64,000 bases of DNA, taken from NCBI GenBank assembly GCA_023441805.1, contig JAEZNO010000021.1, positions 124,001-188,000 on the forward strand, given 5' to 3'. The notes beneath the pieces were generated by a model. It did not search any database. It was not told the DNA's origin and saw nothing but the letters and a program-made list of their open reading frames with translations. The position numbers were made by a program, and so were the translations under genes. The stretch comes from Bacteroidota bacterium. Its GTDB lineage: Bacteria; Bacteroidota; Bacteroidia; Bacteroidales; Lentimicrobiaceae. This document shows, in pieces, positions 44,917-52,115 of the stretch (position 1 is its first letter; every line of letters starts with the position of its first letter).

Positions 44917-45876
44917 TTAAAATTGAAGATATGGTTTCAGTTTCTTAATCTGCTCCCTTTTGCCTTTAATTGCATTTTCAAGATCAGTGAATGAAGTGTA
45001 CCTTCCGGTTTGAATTCTCTTATCTATTATTGCTTTTGCCGTATAATAATTCACATATGGATGTTTCTGAAGCTCAGGCAATGTCACTTCATTAATCCTG
45101 ATTTTGTGTATAAGAGTTGTGTCAACCACAACCTGTCGGCTGATTTCAGCATATCTTAAACTATCAATGCCGTACACCTCTCTTAACTGCTCTTTTGTGG
45201 CAAAACCTCCTATTAGCTTTCGGTATTTAATAATTCTTGAAGCAAAAACAGGCCCTATTCCTTTTATTGATAATAACTGCAATGAATCAGCAGCATTAAT
45301 TTCAATCAAAACACTTTCTGAAGAAATTGACTCTTTACTCAAAGTTGAAGCTTCTGTAGTTGATGGTTTGGAAAGACTGTTGTATACGGGCGTGATAAAA
45401 ATGTAGGGTTCAAATATCTTGTAGGTCTTCTCATCAACTACATAGAGTCTGGCAAAATCCTCTCTTTTACTGAAAGTGCCTCCTTTATTTCGATACTTAA
45501 TTATTGTTAATGCCTGCTTTTCAGTAAAGCCCATCTCAACATAATCTGAGAGTGTTGCAGTATTAGGATCAAAACGAAATGGTTTAAAGTGCTGCCCTTT
45601 TGAAAAATCTGAAGACTTTACATGATGTACCTCTCGATAAGAATCAGTCCCCTCCTGAATGCGAATGCTATTTAAAAAATTCTCAGCTTCAATATTAAAT
45701 AAACTATCAGTTGTAGGTACAGAAGTCTTTCTATTCAGAATAGTGCTGACTCCAAAAGGGATAAGGATAATGAGACAGAGTAGAGCAATAACACCATTCC
45801 GTTCGGCACTGCTGAAAGTAAAGTAGTCTTTTATTCTCGTTTTTATTTTACCACTTGGTTTCATTCTCATTCTCAT
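44917..45876 (-). CDS. membrane-anchored helix-hairpin-helix protein (ComEA-like)
   Basis: The 319-residue protein has one N-terminal transmembrane segment (NGVIALLCLIILIPFGVSTI) and three helix-hairpin-helix units: FTEKQALTIIKYRNKGGTF, LLSIKGIGPVFASRIIKYRK and HPYVNYYTAKAIIDKR. Each begins from a block such as INAADSLQL or INEVTLPEL, as in ComEA DNA-binding domains. It may bind DNA outside the membrane in uptake, though no other competence gene is here. Its first bases overlap the end of the MetS-like gene by 29 bp, so transcription from the transporter promoter is likely. The exact ATG among three near starts is uncertain. Confidence 0.84.
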   Translation of the reverse strand: MRMRMKPSGKIKTRIKDYFTFSSAERNGVIALLCLIILIPFGVSTILNRKTSVPTTDSLFNIEAENFLNSIRIQEGTDSYREVHHVKSSDFSKGQHFKPFRFDPNTATLSDYVEMGFTEKQALTIIKYRNKGGTFSKREDFARLYVVDEKTYKIFEPYIFITPVYNSLSKPSTTEASTLSKESISSESVLIEINAADSLQLLSIKGIGPVFASRIIKYRKLIGGFATKEQLREVYGIDSLRYAEISRQVVVDTTLIHKIRINEVTLPELQKHPYVNYYTAKAIIDKRIQTGRYTSFTDLENAIKGKREQIKKLKPYLQF

Positions 45877-45982
45877 CTTCGGGTTTCGGTTTGGAAACTA
45901 AAACCCTGTAGAAGAAGTAGCAAGTTAAAAAAGTTACAATCGACTCAACGGTGATCATTAATATCAGAGCACTTGAATTCAT
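45848..45982 (-). CDS. MetS-like small subunit of an NSS transporter
   Basis: This 44-residue protein starts MNSSALILMITVESIVTFLT, has one transmembrane helix (residues about 5-28), and ends in a charged tail (KPKPEDENENETKW). Its ATG overlaps the transporter stop as ATGA. A strong Shine-Dalgarno AAAGGAGG lies 6 nt upstream (minus strand, 45987-45995). Position, size and topology match the MetS partner of Corynebacterium MetP-type NSS transporters. The family is known, but such small genes are often missed. It overlaps the helix-hairpin-helix gene by 29 bp in another frame. Confidence 0.8.
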   Translation of the reverse strand: MNSSALILMITVESIVTFLTCYFFYRVLVSKPKPEDENENETKW

Positions 45983-47808
45983 ATTGCCCTCCTTTCTTTT
46001 TTACGCCTGCGATATGCATAAAACACTAAAGCACTAATAAACAGAAAAGTCATTACAAGCAGCATTCTTGCCATGTCAATATAAAACACTCTGTTGATTA
46101 CCTTACCTGTAAATAGAGGTTCACCAACAGCTACATCCTGACCTGGCTGGACAATTACCTTATGTTTTGAAGGTTTAAACTCAAATGCCTTTTTACTTGA
46201 CTTTGTATCATTAATACTTTTGGTAACAGAGATATACCAACGTTTATTGTCCTGAAAAATTGAGTCAACATTACCGTCGGTCTCGGAATAGAAAGAATCA
46301 GAAAACCATTTATCGTTTGGTCCGATACCTTTGTGTTGTATCTGCCCGATAATACTTTCATTATGTAAGGACCAACCGGTCAAGCTTAGTGAGCTCCAGT
46401 CATCATTTACCGGTCGGAACATAGCACCAAGAAATACACAGATTAGTGCTACAGGTGTTATATACTTGATTATGTACTTATAAATACCTGGAATATTAAT
46501 ATCGGCACCTGAGGTTATTTCTTGCCATCCCTTCTTTATACCAAATATCCAGGCAAATAAAATTGATTCGAAGAGTGCAAATACAACCAATGAAACAGTA
46601 CCTCCCCAATAATCATATTCATCAAACACTCCTTCGTTGAAGAAAAAAACTGTAGGCAATCCAAGTAATAGAGTAATTATTCCAAAAGAGAGAGCAGACT
46701 TCTTTCTTGACATGTTAAATTCATCCATAAGAAAACTCAATCCGGGAGTTCCCATTGCAAGTGAGGATGTGATTCCTGCAAAAAACAGCATGGCAAAAAA
46801 CGCGAAGCCTGCAACTGCGGAAAGTATAGGTCCCCATTGCTCAAACAGAAATGGCATTGTTCGAAAACCTAGCCCCAATCCTCCCAAACTGGTAAGTTCA
46901 ACAACCCTGTCAATACCCAAATAACCTATTGCAATTGGAATCAGCACTGAGCTACCCAACACTACTTCAACAAATTCATTCATCCATCCGGCTGACATTG
47001 CATTCAATGCAACATCCTGATTCTTCTTAACATACGAAGCATAACATTGAATAGACCCCATGCCAACCGAAAGCGTGAAAAATATCTGTCCTGCAGCAGC
47101 AAGCCAAACTTTAGGGTTTGACAATGAACTAAAATCAGGTGTCCACAGGAAATTAAGTCCTACGGTTCCACTATTAATTGCACCTTCATGACCAGCCCTG
47201 AGAGTAACTCCTTTTATAGCAAGGAAAAACCCAAATAAAATCAACATTGGGACACCAAGCTTGGCAACTTTTTCAACACCACCTGTAAGTCCTCTGCTTA
47301 ATATATATGTATTTAGTGCAATACAGAGTACGAAAAACACAACCGCTTCATAGGGGATACCTGTTGTCGAAACGGTAATATCCGTATAATCAGAGAAGAA
47401 ACGAGCAACCTCAGATTGGTTCATCGAGTCGAATGTACCAAAAACTGAATGGAACATATACGACATAGTCCAACTCTCGAGGTAGCAATAATATGCGGCA
47501 ATTGCAATGTTTGAGAATATGCCGAATACTCCGACGTACCTCCAGAGTGCACGTTTGTTCATACTATTCAAAATAAAAGGAGTTGAATGATGACCAAACT
47601 TACCCCCATACCTACCCGACGTCCACTCAATTAATAGAAGTGGAATGCCCATTACAAGAAAAGATACGATATACGGAATAATAAATGCACCGCCACCATT
47701 TTGAACAGCCTGGACCGGAAATCGCAGAAAATTACCAAATCCAACAGCATTACCTGCCATCGCAAGGACCAATCCTACTCTTGATCCCCAGTTTTCTTTG
47801 TTACTCAT
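45979..47808 (-). CDS. sodium-dependent amino acid transporter (NSS/SNF family)
   Basis: The 609-residue protein has about 12 helices and the NSS signature NWGSRVGLVLAMAGNAVGFGNFLRFP at its start, in two pieces of TM1 with the unwound Na+ site. GGGAFIIPYIVSFLVMGIPL covers TM2. About 110 soluble residues (FRPVNDDWSS to VGEPLFTGK) lie between the last two helices, longer than in LeuT. Substrate cannot be inferred. It shares ATGA with the small MetS-like subunit, so the two probably assemble. Sodium coupling fits the Na+-type ATPase at 18-26 kb. Confidence 0.93.
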   Translation of the reverse strand: MSNKENWGSRVGLVLAMAGNAVGFGNFLRFPVQAVQNGGGAFIIPYIVSFLVMGIPLLLIEWTSGRYGGKFGHHSTPFILNSMNKRALWRYVGVFGIFSNIAIAAYYCYLESWTMSYMFHSVFGTFDSMNQSEVARFFSDYTDITVSTTGIPYEAVVFFVLCIALNTYILSRGLTGGVEKVAKLGVPMLILFGFFLAIKGVTLRAGHEGAINSGTVGLNFLWTPDFSSLSNPKVWLAAAGQIFFTLSVGMGSIQCYASYVKKNQDVALNAMSAGWMNEFVEVVLGSSVLIPIAIGYLGIDRVVELTSLGGLGLGFRTMPFLFEQWGPILSAVAGFAFFAMLFFAGITSSLAMGTPGLSFLMDEFNMSRKKSALSFGIITLLLGLPTVFFFNEGVFDEYDYWGGTVSLVVFALFESILFAWIFGIKKGWQEITSGADINIPGIYKYIIKYITPVALICVFLGAMFRPVNDDWSSLSLTGWSLHNESIIGQIQHKGIGPNDKWFSDSFYSETDGNVDSIFQDNKRWYISVTKSINDTKSSKKAFEFKPSKHKVIVQPGQDVAVGEPLFTGKVINRVFYIDMARMLLVMTFLFISALVFYAYRRRKKERRAI

Positions 47809-47854
47809 TCAAAAGAACTTAGTTAGTGGTATGACTTATTAAGAGCGATTACAT

Positions 47855-47889
47855 GCAAATATGAGAAAAAATAAAAGAAAGTATGCAAA
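47855..47889 (-). promoter_or_regulatory. candidate promoter of the NSS transporter operon
   Basis: On the minus strand TTTG (47886-47889) and CATATTTG (47855-47862) are spaced by 23 bp or so, near the -33 / -7 model with one mismatch. It lies about 47 bp before the transporter ATG. Confidence 0.35.
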
Positions 47890-47978
47890 GACCACTGCTT
47901 TTTAATTATTATTCTAAAGTTCTTTTATTATCACTTAAATTTCACCTTAACAATCACAACCTTCCAATACATTTAGTT

Positions 47979-49253
47979 TTATAGAAAAAAAGCTGGATCT
48001 TTCATCAAGACATTACCTATTCGGCAATTCAGGCATCTACGTTTATCACAATATAGTAATTTCAACCCTATTAATGCCTGAGTATGCCAGGCCGATTCAA
48101 TTGAGATTTTTGCCTGTTTCCACTCACTGATAATTGAGTTTGATTCAGCAGGCAATTTTTCATAATACGAAAGTGCTCTGTTGCATAGATTGTCGTCAGC
48201 AACACTTCGTCCGTACACGAATAAAAAGGGAAGAATTGCATTTATTATCAGCAGTCGTTGTGATTGCTCACCCAGTAGTTTTGGCATTCCTTTTGAGAAA
48301 TTGTCGAATGTAAAATGATTGTTCCAGTATTCAGAAGCACTAAGATTAAAAACTTCAGTCAATTCATCGATTGATTTCATTGAAACCAAAGAAGCCAGTA
48401 ATCCTGCATGACTTGAAATAAGGTGGGCAAATTGTGAAATGCGAATAGTAGGGAAATTAACCGGTCGTAATCTTAAAAACTTCCATAAAGACTTATCAAT
48501 TGGAACAAGTGCATACTTCTTTCTAAGAAATGAATATTCATTAAACAGTTCCTGACTATAAGGATCAATCATGTCGTGAGTGAGCATACCGGCCTGACCG
48601 AATAGAAGTGCTTCAATCTGAAATCTGTTATCGGAATGTTTGGCCAGAATTTTATAAGACAAAGATCTGGCAAGCATTTCGAATGGAAGAGAATTGATGT
48701 TGAATCCAAAGCTTCTGGCTAATATTTGATAAAGTGCCTCCTCCCAATCATTATTTGAAGTAGTAAGAATTGTTTGGATAAGATCAGCCTTACTTTCTAA
48801 CTTTTCAATCAGCATTCTCTCCATCCAAAGAATCATATCAGTTTGAGGAACACGGTCAATTGATTCAATGCAAGGGACAAAGGTCGGGTTCTCAATGAAT
48901 TGCAGATAACTCTCGTAAAGTTTAAGATCAATTTTTCCGGCTAATTCACATACAGGCATACCTGCAGGGCTCTCTTCAGCATCGTCATTAAACACAACAT
49001 GCAAAACCACGTTTTTATAGGCATCATCGTTTTGATGGCCATGCTTAAACCAATCAGATGAATTGACATGGATTTCCACATTACCTGCCCATAAGGTACC
49101 ACCGATGTTAAGTCGCGCGTCGGAAAAATCGGGTCCGGCATTCAGGTTATGGAATCCTGAATTCAAAACAGTTATTGGTTCGTTGAAAGTAGTTGTTAAT
49201 TGGTCTTTGAATAGTTGGTTTTGCCAGATGTAGTGTAGAAAATCTTCAGTCAT
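47979..49253 (-). CDS. DUF2851 family protein
   Basis: The 424-residue protein begins MTEDFLHYIWQNQLFKD and contains LNAGPDFSDARL, AGNVEIHVNSSDWFKHGHQND and ENPTFVPCIE, the marks of DUF2851. There is no signal peptide. The C terminus has a cysteine pair in CDKRRCLNCRIG, a possible metal knuckle. The family is confined mostly to Bacteroidota and has no known function. It stands alone, about 140 bp from the divergent zapA operon. Confidence 0.9.
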   Translation of the reverse strand: MTEDFLHYIWQNQLFKDQLTTTFNEPITVLNSGFHNLNAGPDFSDARLNIGGTLWAGNVEIHVNSSDWFKHGHQNDDAYKNVVLHVVFNDDAEESPAGMPVCELAGKIDLKLYESYLQFIENPTFVPCIESIDRVPQTDMILWMERMLIEKLESKADLIQTILTTSNNDWEEALYQILARSFGFNINSLPFEMLARSLSYKILAKHSDNRFQIEALLFGQAGMLTHDMIDPYSQELFNEYSFLRKKYALVPIDKSLWKFLRLRPVNFPTIRISQFAHLISSHAGLLASLVSMKSIDELTEVFNLSASEYWNNHFTFDNFSKGMPKLLGEQSQRLLIINAILPFLFVYGRSVADDNLCNRALSYYEKLPAESNSIISEWKQAKISIESAWHTQALIGLKLLYCDKRRCLNCRIGNVLMKDPAFFL

Positions 49254-49342
49254 GGTTAATATTTTTCAATGATGAGTAAATTAACTTCCAAACTTTGTTT
49301 TAATTTATTATATTTGGTAAATGAAAGCATTGTGTAGGATGG

Positions 49343-49373
49343 TTGGCAATTTCACAACTTTGGTATATCTTTG
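49343..49373 (+). promoter_or_regulatory. promoter of the coiled-coil/zapA operon
   Basis: A -33 TTG (49343-49345), 20 bp spacer and -7 TATCTTTG (49366-49373, exact TAnnTTTG) give a predicted start about 49380, 16 bp before the first ATG. Confidence 0.6.
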
Positions 49374-49395
49374 CACGAGTTCAATACTGTAACTA

Positions 49396-49683
49396 ATGGA
49401 AAGTGCCGGAACAATTATATCAGGTATAGATTACAAGGTACGTAAATTAATTAGTCAGATTGAACTGCTTGAAAATGAGAATAAAGAGTTAAAAAATAGA
49501 ATTAATGAACTAAAAGCGAATATAAGAAATCTGGAAGCTCACATTAGTGATCAACAAGATAAAATTAAAATACTAAAATTAGCAAAATCTTTGAGTAAAG
49601 AGGAAAGTAAGACGGAAGTAAAATTAAAAATTAATGAACTTTTGCGGGAAATTGACAATTGTGTACGACTTTTAAATAAATAA
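49396..49683 (+). CDS. small coiled-coil protein upstream of zapA
   Basis: The 95-residue protein is almost wholly coiled coil (QIELLENENKELKNRINELK, ANIRNLEAHISDQQDKIKIL) and rich in Lys, Glu and Asn. It lies 19 bp before zapA in the same operon, with a good promoter. Similar proteins stand next to zapA in other Bacteroidota, and the shape recalls ZapB, a coiled-coil Z-ring partner of ZapA. Homology to ZapB is not shown; the idea is inference. Confidence 0.75.
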   Translation: MESAGTIISGIDYKVRKLISQIELLENENKELKNRINELKANIRNLEAHISDQQDKIKILKLAKSLSKEESKTEVKLKINELLREIDNCVRLLNK

Positions 49684-49702
49684 ACTGTTAATTGATAGGA
49701 TA

Positions 49703-49990
49703 ATGGATGAACTCTCGATAACTGTAGTGGTAGCAGACAGGCCTTATAAGCTTAAAGTTAAGAGAAGTGAAGAAGAGGGGGTCAGAAAAGCAGCAAAAAG
49801 TATCGAGGAACAAATTCAGAATTATGCCAGCTACTTTGAATTTAAAGATAAACAGGATTTACTGGCCATGGTAGCACTTCAGTTTGCAGCCAGCTCAATT
49901 GAATATGAAAGCCAATTGAGGTACAGAGATAACGAAATGTTAGATAAACTAGCTGAAATTGATCAATTATTAACAGAACATTTGCAATAA
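49703..49990 (+). CDS. zapA: cell division protein ZapA
   Basis: The 95-residue protein begins MDELSITVVVADRPYKLKV, followed by KAAKSIEEQIQNYASYFEFKDKQDLLAMVALQFAA in two pieces, which is the ZapA fold: a short N-terminal beta domain and a coiled-coil tail. ZapA bundles FtsZ filaments at midcell. Its 3' end carries the -33 element of the 6S RNA candidate. In E. coli too, zapA (ygfE) lies next to ssrS, and rny follows here. Confidence 0.9.
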   Translation: MDELSITVVVADRPYKLKVKRSEEEGVRKAAKSIEEQIQNYASYFEFKDKQDLLAMVALQFAASSIEYESQLRYRDNEMLDKLAEIDQLLTEHLQ

Positions 49991-50018
49991 AAGCCTAACA
50001 TCAGTTCTTTGACAGGTA

Positions 50019-50224
50019 ATAAAGATATCCCGCATTGAATCGACCAAGTTTGTAAACTCAACATTTATAACTTTGGGGTTAAGCTCATAGCGAATCGGAA
50101 AACAGGCCTTAACCGGCTTTGCCGGTCTCCCTTTATGGGGGCATTGGACGTTTGACATCGTTGGCAGCCCCAGATATGTAGTTTTGGGGTTTACCAAAAC
50201 TCTAGATCAGTGCGGGTTTTTTTT
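50019..50224 (+). ncRNA. ssrS: 6S RNA candidate (ssrS)
   Basis: The gap between zapA and rny holds an RNA of about 190-205 nt. Its ends pair as a closing stem, CCCGCATTG (50030-50038) with CAGTGCGGG (50208-50216, one G-T), and a T-run follows. Inside, TTTGGGG (50072-50078) pairs with CCCCAGA (50168-50174), leaving a large internal bubble. A perfect 8-bp hairpin AGTTTTGG/CCAAAACT (50180-50201) sits on the 3' side of the bubble, and ACCGGC-TTT-GCCGGT (50112-50126) is near the tip. This is 6S architecture, a decoy for RNA polymerase holoenzyme. A weak promoter, TTTG (49981-49984), 19 bp, GTTCTTTG, predicts a start near 50018. Exact ends are uncertain. Confidence 0.75.
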
Positions 50225-50272
50225 GTCTTACTCCCTCCTAATCTAATTATAATAAACCAACTAATTATCATT

Positions 50273-51817
50273 ATGGAGACATTAATAACAGGCATCGTAG
50301 CAATTCTCGCAGGAATTGCAGCCGGTGTAGTAATCACAACCACTCTTCTTAAAAAGGTGATTGTGAAGAAAAGTGAGAACATAATCAAAGACGCCGAAGA
50401 AAAAGGCGAAATGATTAAAAAAGATAAGATACTCCAGGCAAAAGAGAAATTCTTACAGATGAAATCTGATTATGAGAACACTTTTCAGGAAAAAAACAAA
50501 GAAATTCTTAAGAACGAAAACAGACTAAAACAAAAAGAAGCTACTATCTCTCAGAAATTCGAAGAGATTCAGCGTAAACAAAAAGAACTAACCGCTATCA
50601 AGGATAATTTGACTGCTCAGGTTGAGATCATTAACAAAAAACAACAGGACCTTGATAAAGCAATTAAGCAACAGATTGATCAGTTGGAAACTATCTCAGG
50701 CATGTCAGCTGAACAGGCTAAAACCCAGCTCATTGACACTCTGAAAGATGAAGCTAAGGCCGAAGCAATGGTGCATATTAAAGACATCGTTGAAGAAGCT
50801 AAACTTACTGCTAATAATGAGGCTAAGAAAATTGTCATCCAAACCATACAACGTACTGCCGCTGAACATGCAATTGAAAATAGCGTCTCGGTATTCAACA
50901 TTGAAAGTGAGGAAATTAAGGGAAGGATAATTGGTCGTGAAGGAAGAAATATACGCACACTGGAATCACTTACAGGAGTAGAAATCATTATCGATGATTC
51001 ACCTGAAGCTATTATCTTATCAGGATTTGACCCTGTTCGCCGTGAGATTGCCCGACTTTCACTGCATAAACTTGTTACCGATGGTAGAATACATCCTGCC
51101 CGCATTGAAGAAGTTGTTGCCAAAGTTAAAAAGCAAATAGAACAAGAAATTATCGAAACCGGTAAGCGCACAACAATCGATTTGGGGATACATGGATTAC
51201 ACCCTGAACTAATCAGAATGATTGGAAAGATGAAATACCGTTCATCGTACGGGCAAAATCTGCTGCAACATTCAAAAGAAGTAGCTAACCTATGTGCAAC
51301 TATGGCAGCTGAACTTGGCCTGAGTCCTAAGAAAGCTAAAAGAGCCGGTTTATTGCATGATATCGGTAAGGTTCCTGACAATGAGCCTGAATTACCACAT
51401 GCACTACTCGGTATGAAAATAGCCGAGAGATACAAAGAGCCACTCGATATCTGTAACGCTATTGGAGCTCATCACGATGAAGTCGAAATGGAAAGCCTTA
51501 TAGCTCCGATTGTACAAACATGTGATGCAATCTCAGGTGCTCGTCCTGGTGCCCGCCGTGAAGTAGTTGAAGCATATATCCAACGACTAAATCATCTTGA
51601 AGAGTTAGCCCTCTCCTACCCCGGTGTAGTGAAAACTTATGCCATCCAGGCCGGAAGAGAGTTAAGGGTTATAGTTGGTGCGGATAAAGTCTCGGATGAT
51701 GAAGCAAACAAGATATCATACGATCTCTCTCGTAAGATTCAGGATGAAATGACTTATCCGGGACAGATTAAAATAACAGTAATTCGCGAGACACGTGCTA
51801 TTGCTTTTGCTAAATAG
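50273..51817 (+). CDS. rny: ribonuclease Y
   Basis: From the ATG at 50273 (METLITGIVAIL) the protein has 514 residues; an earlier GTG would begin inside the 6S RNA. It has an N-terminal membrane helix, a long coiled coil (residues about 30-190), a KH RNA-binding domain (KGRIIGREGRNIRTLESLTG) and an HD nuclease domain (LLQHSKEVANLCA, GLLHDIGKVPD, AIGAHHDEVEME). It starts bulk mRNA decay at the membrane. Position next to zapA and 6S RNA is conserved in the phylum as far as I know. It ends in a terminator. Confidence 0.96.
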   Translation: METLITGIVAILAGIAAGVVITTTLLKKVIVKKSENIIKDAEEKGEMIKKDKILQAKEKFLQMKSDYENTFQEKNKEILKNENRLKQKEATISQKFEEIQRKQKELTAIKDNLTAQVEIINKKQQDLDKAIKQQIDQLETISGMSAEQAKTQLIDTLKDEAKAEAMVHIKDIVEEAKLTANNEAKKIVIQTIQRTAAEHAIENSVSVFNIESEEIKGRIIGREGRNIRTLESLTGVEIIIDDSPEAIILSGFDPVRREIARLSLHKLVTDGRIHPARIEEVVAKVKKQIEQEIIETGKRTTIDLGIHGLHPELIRMIGKMKYRSSYGQNLLQHSKEVANLCATMAAELGLSPKKAKRAGLLHDIGKVPDNEPELPHALLGMKIAERYKEPLDICNAIGAHHDEVEMESLIAPIVQTCDAISGARPGARREVVEAYIQRLNHLEELALSYPGVVKTYAIQAGRELRVIVGADKVSDDEANKISYDLSRKIQDEMTYPGQIKITVIRETRAIAFAK

Positions 51818-51870
51818 TGAATCGGTTTGTCAATTTGCTAGTAGTTAAACTAATTTTATGCAAAAAAAAG

Positions 51871-51901
51871 CTGAACCTGTTTGGGTTCAGTCTTTTTTTT
51901 T
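51871..51901 (+). terminator. intrinsic terminator of rny
   Basis: CTGAACC (51871-51877) pairs with GGTTCAG (51884-51890) across 6 nt. A tract of nine or more T follows. A matching A-tract precedes the stem, so it could act in both directions. Confidence 0.92.
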
Positions 51902-52115
51902 GCACTATCATTAACAAGTAAAATTATAATAGGGCTTATTGAGTAAAAAATGAATATTACTACCAGGAAATAATGGCAGCAGTTTTCGTTGTATAGTTAT
52001 TCAAAATACTAGCTTTAAAGTTCTATTATATGCAAGAAAACCATTATCTTCGCAAAAATTGGGAATAATATTCAACTAATTAATTCTATAATTTAATTTC
52101 TAAATTACGCTTATC

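Noticed and set aside
50680..51435. 251-codon open frame on the minus strand inside rny
   Set aside because: It is antisense to the conserved KH/HD coding sequence, rich in Ser/Ile/Cys as expected of a shadow frame, and has no promoter or homology I recognise.
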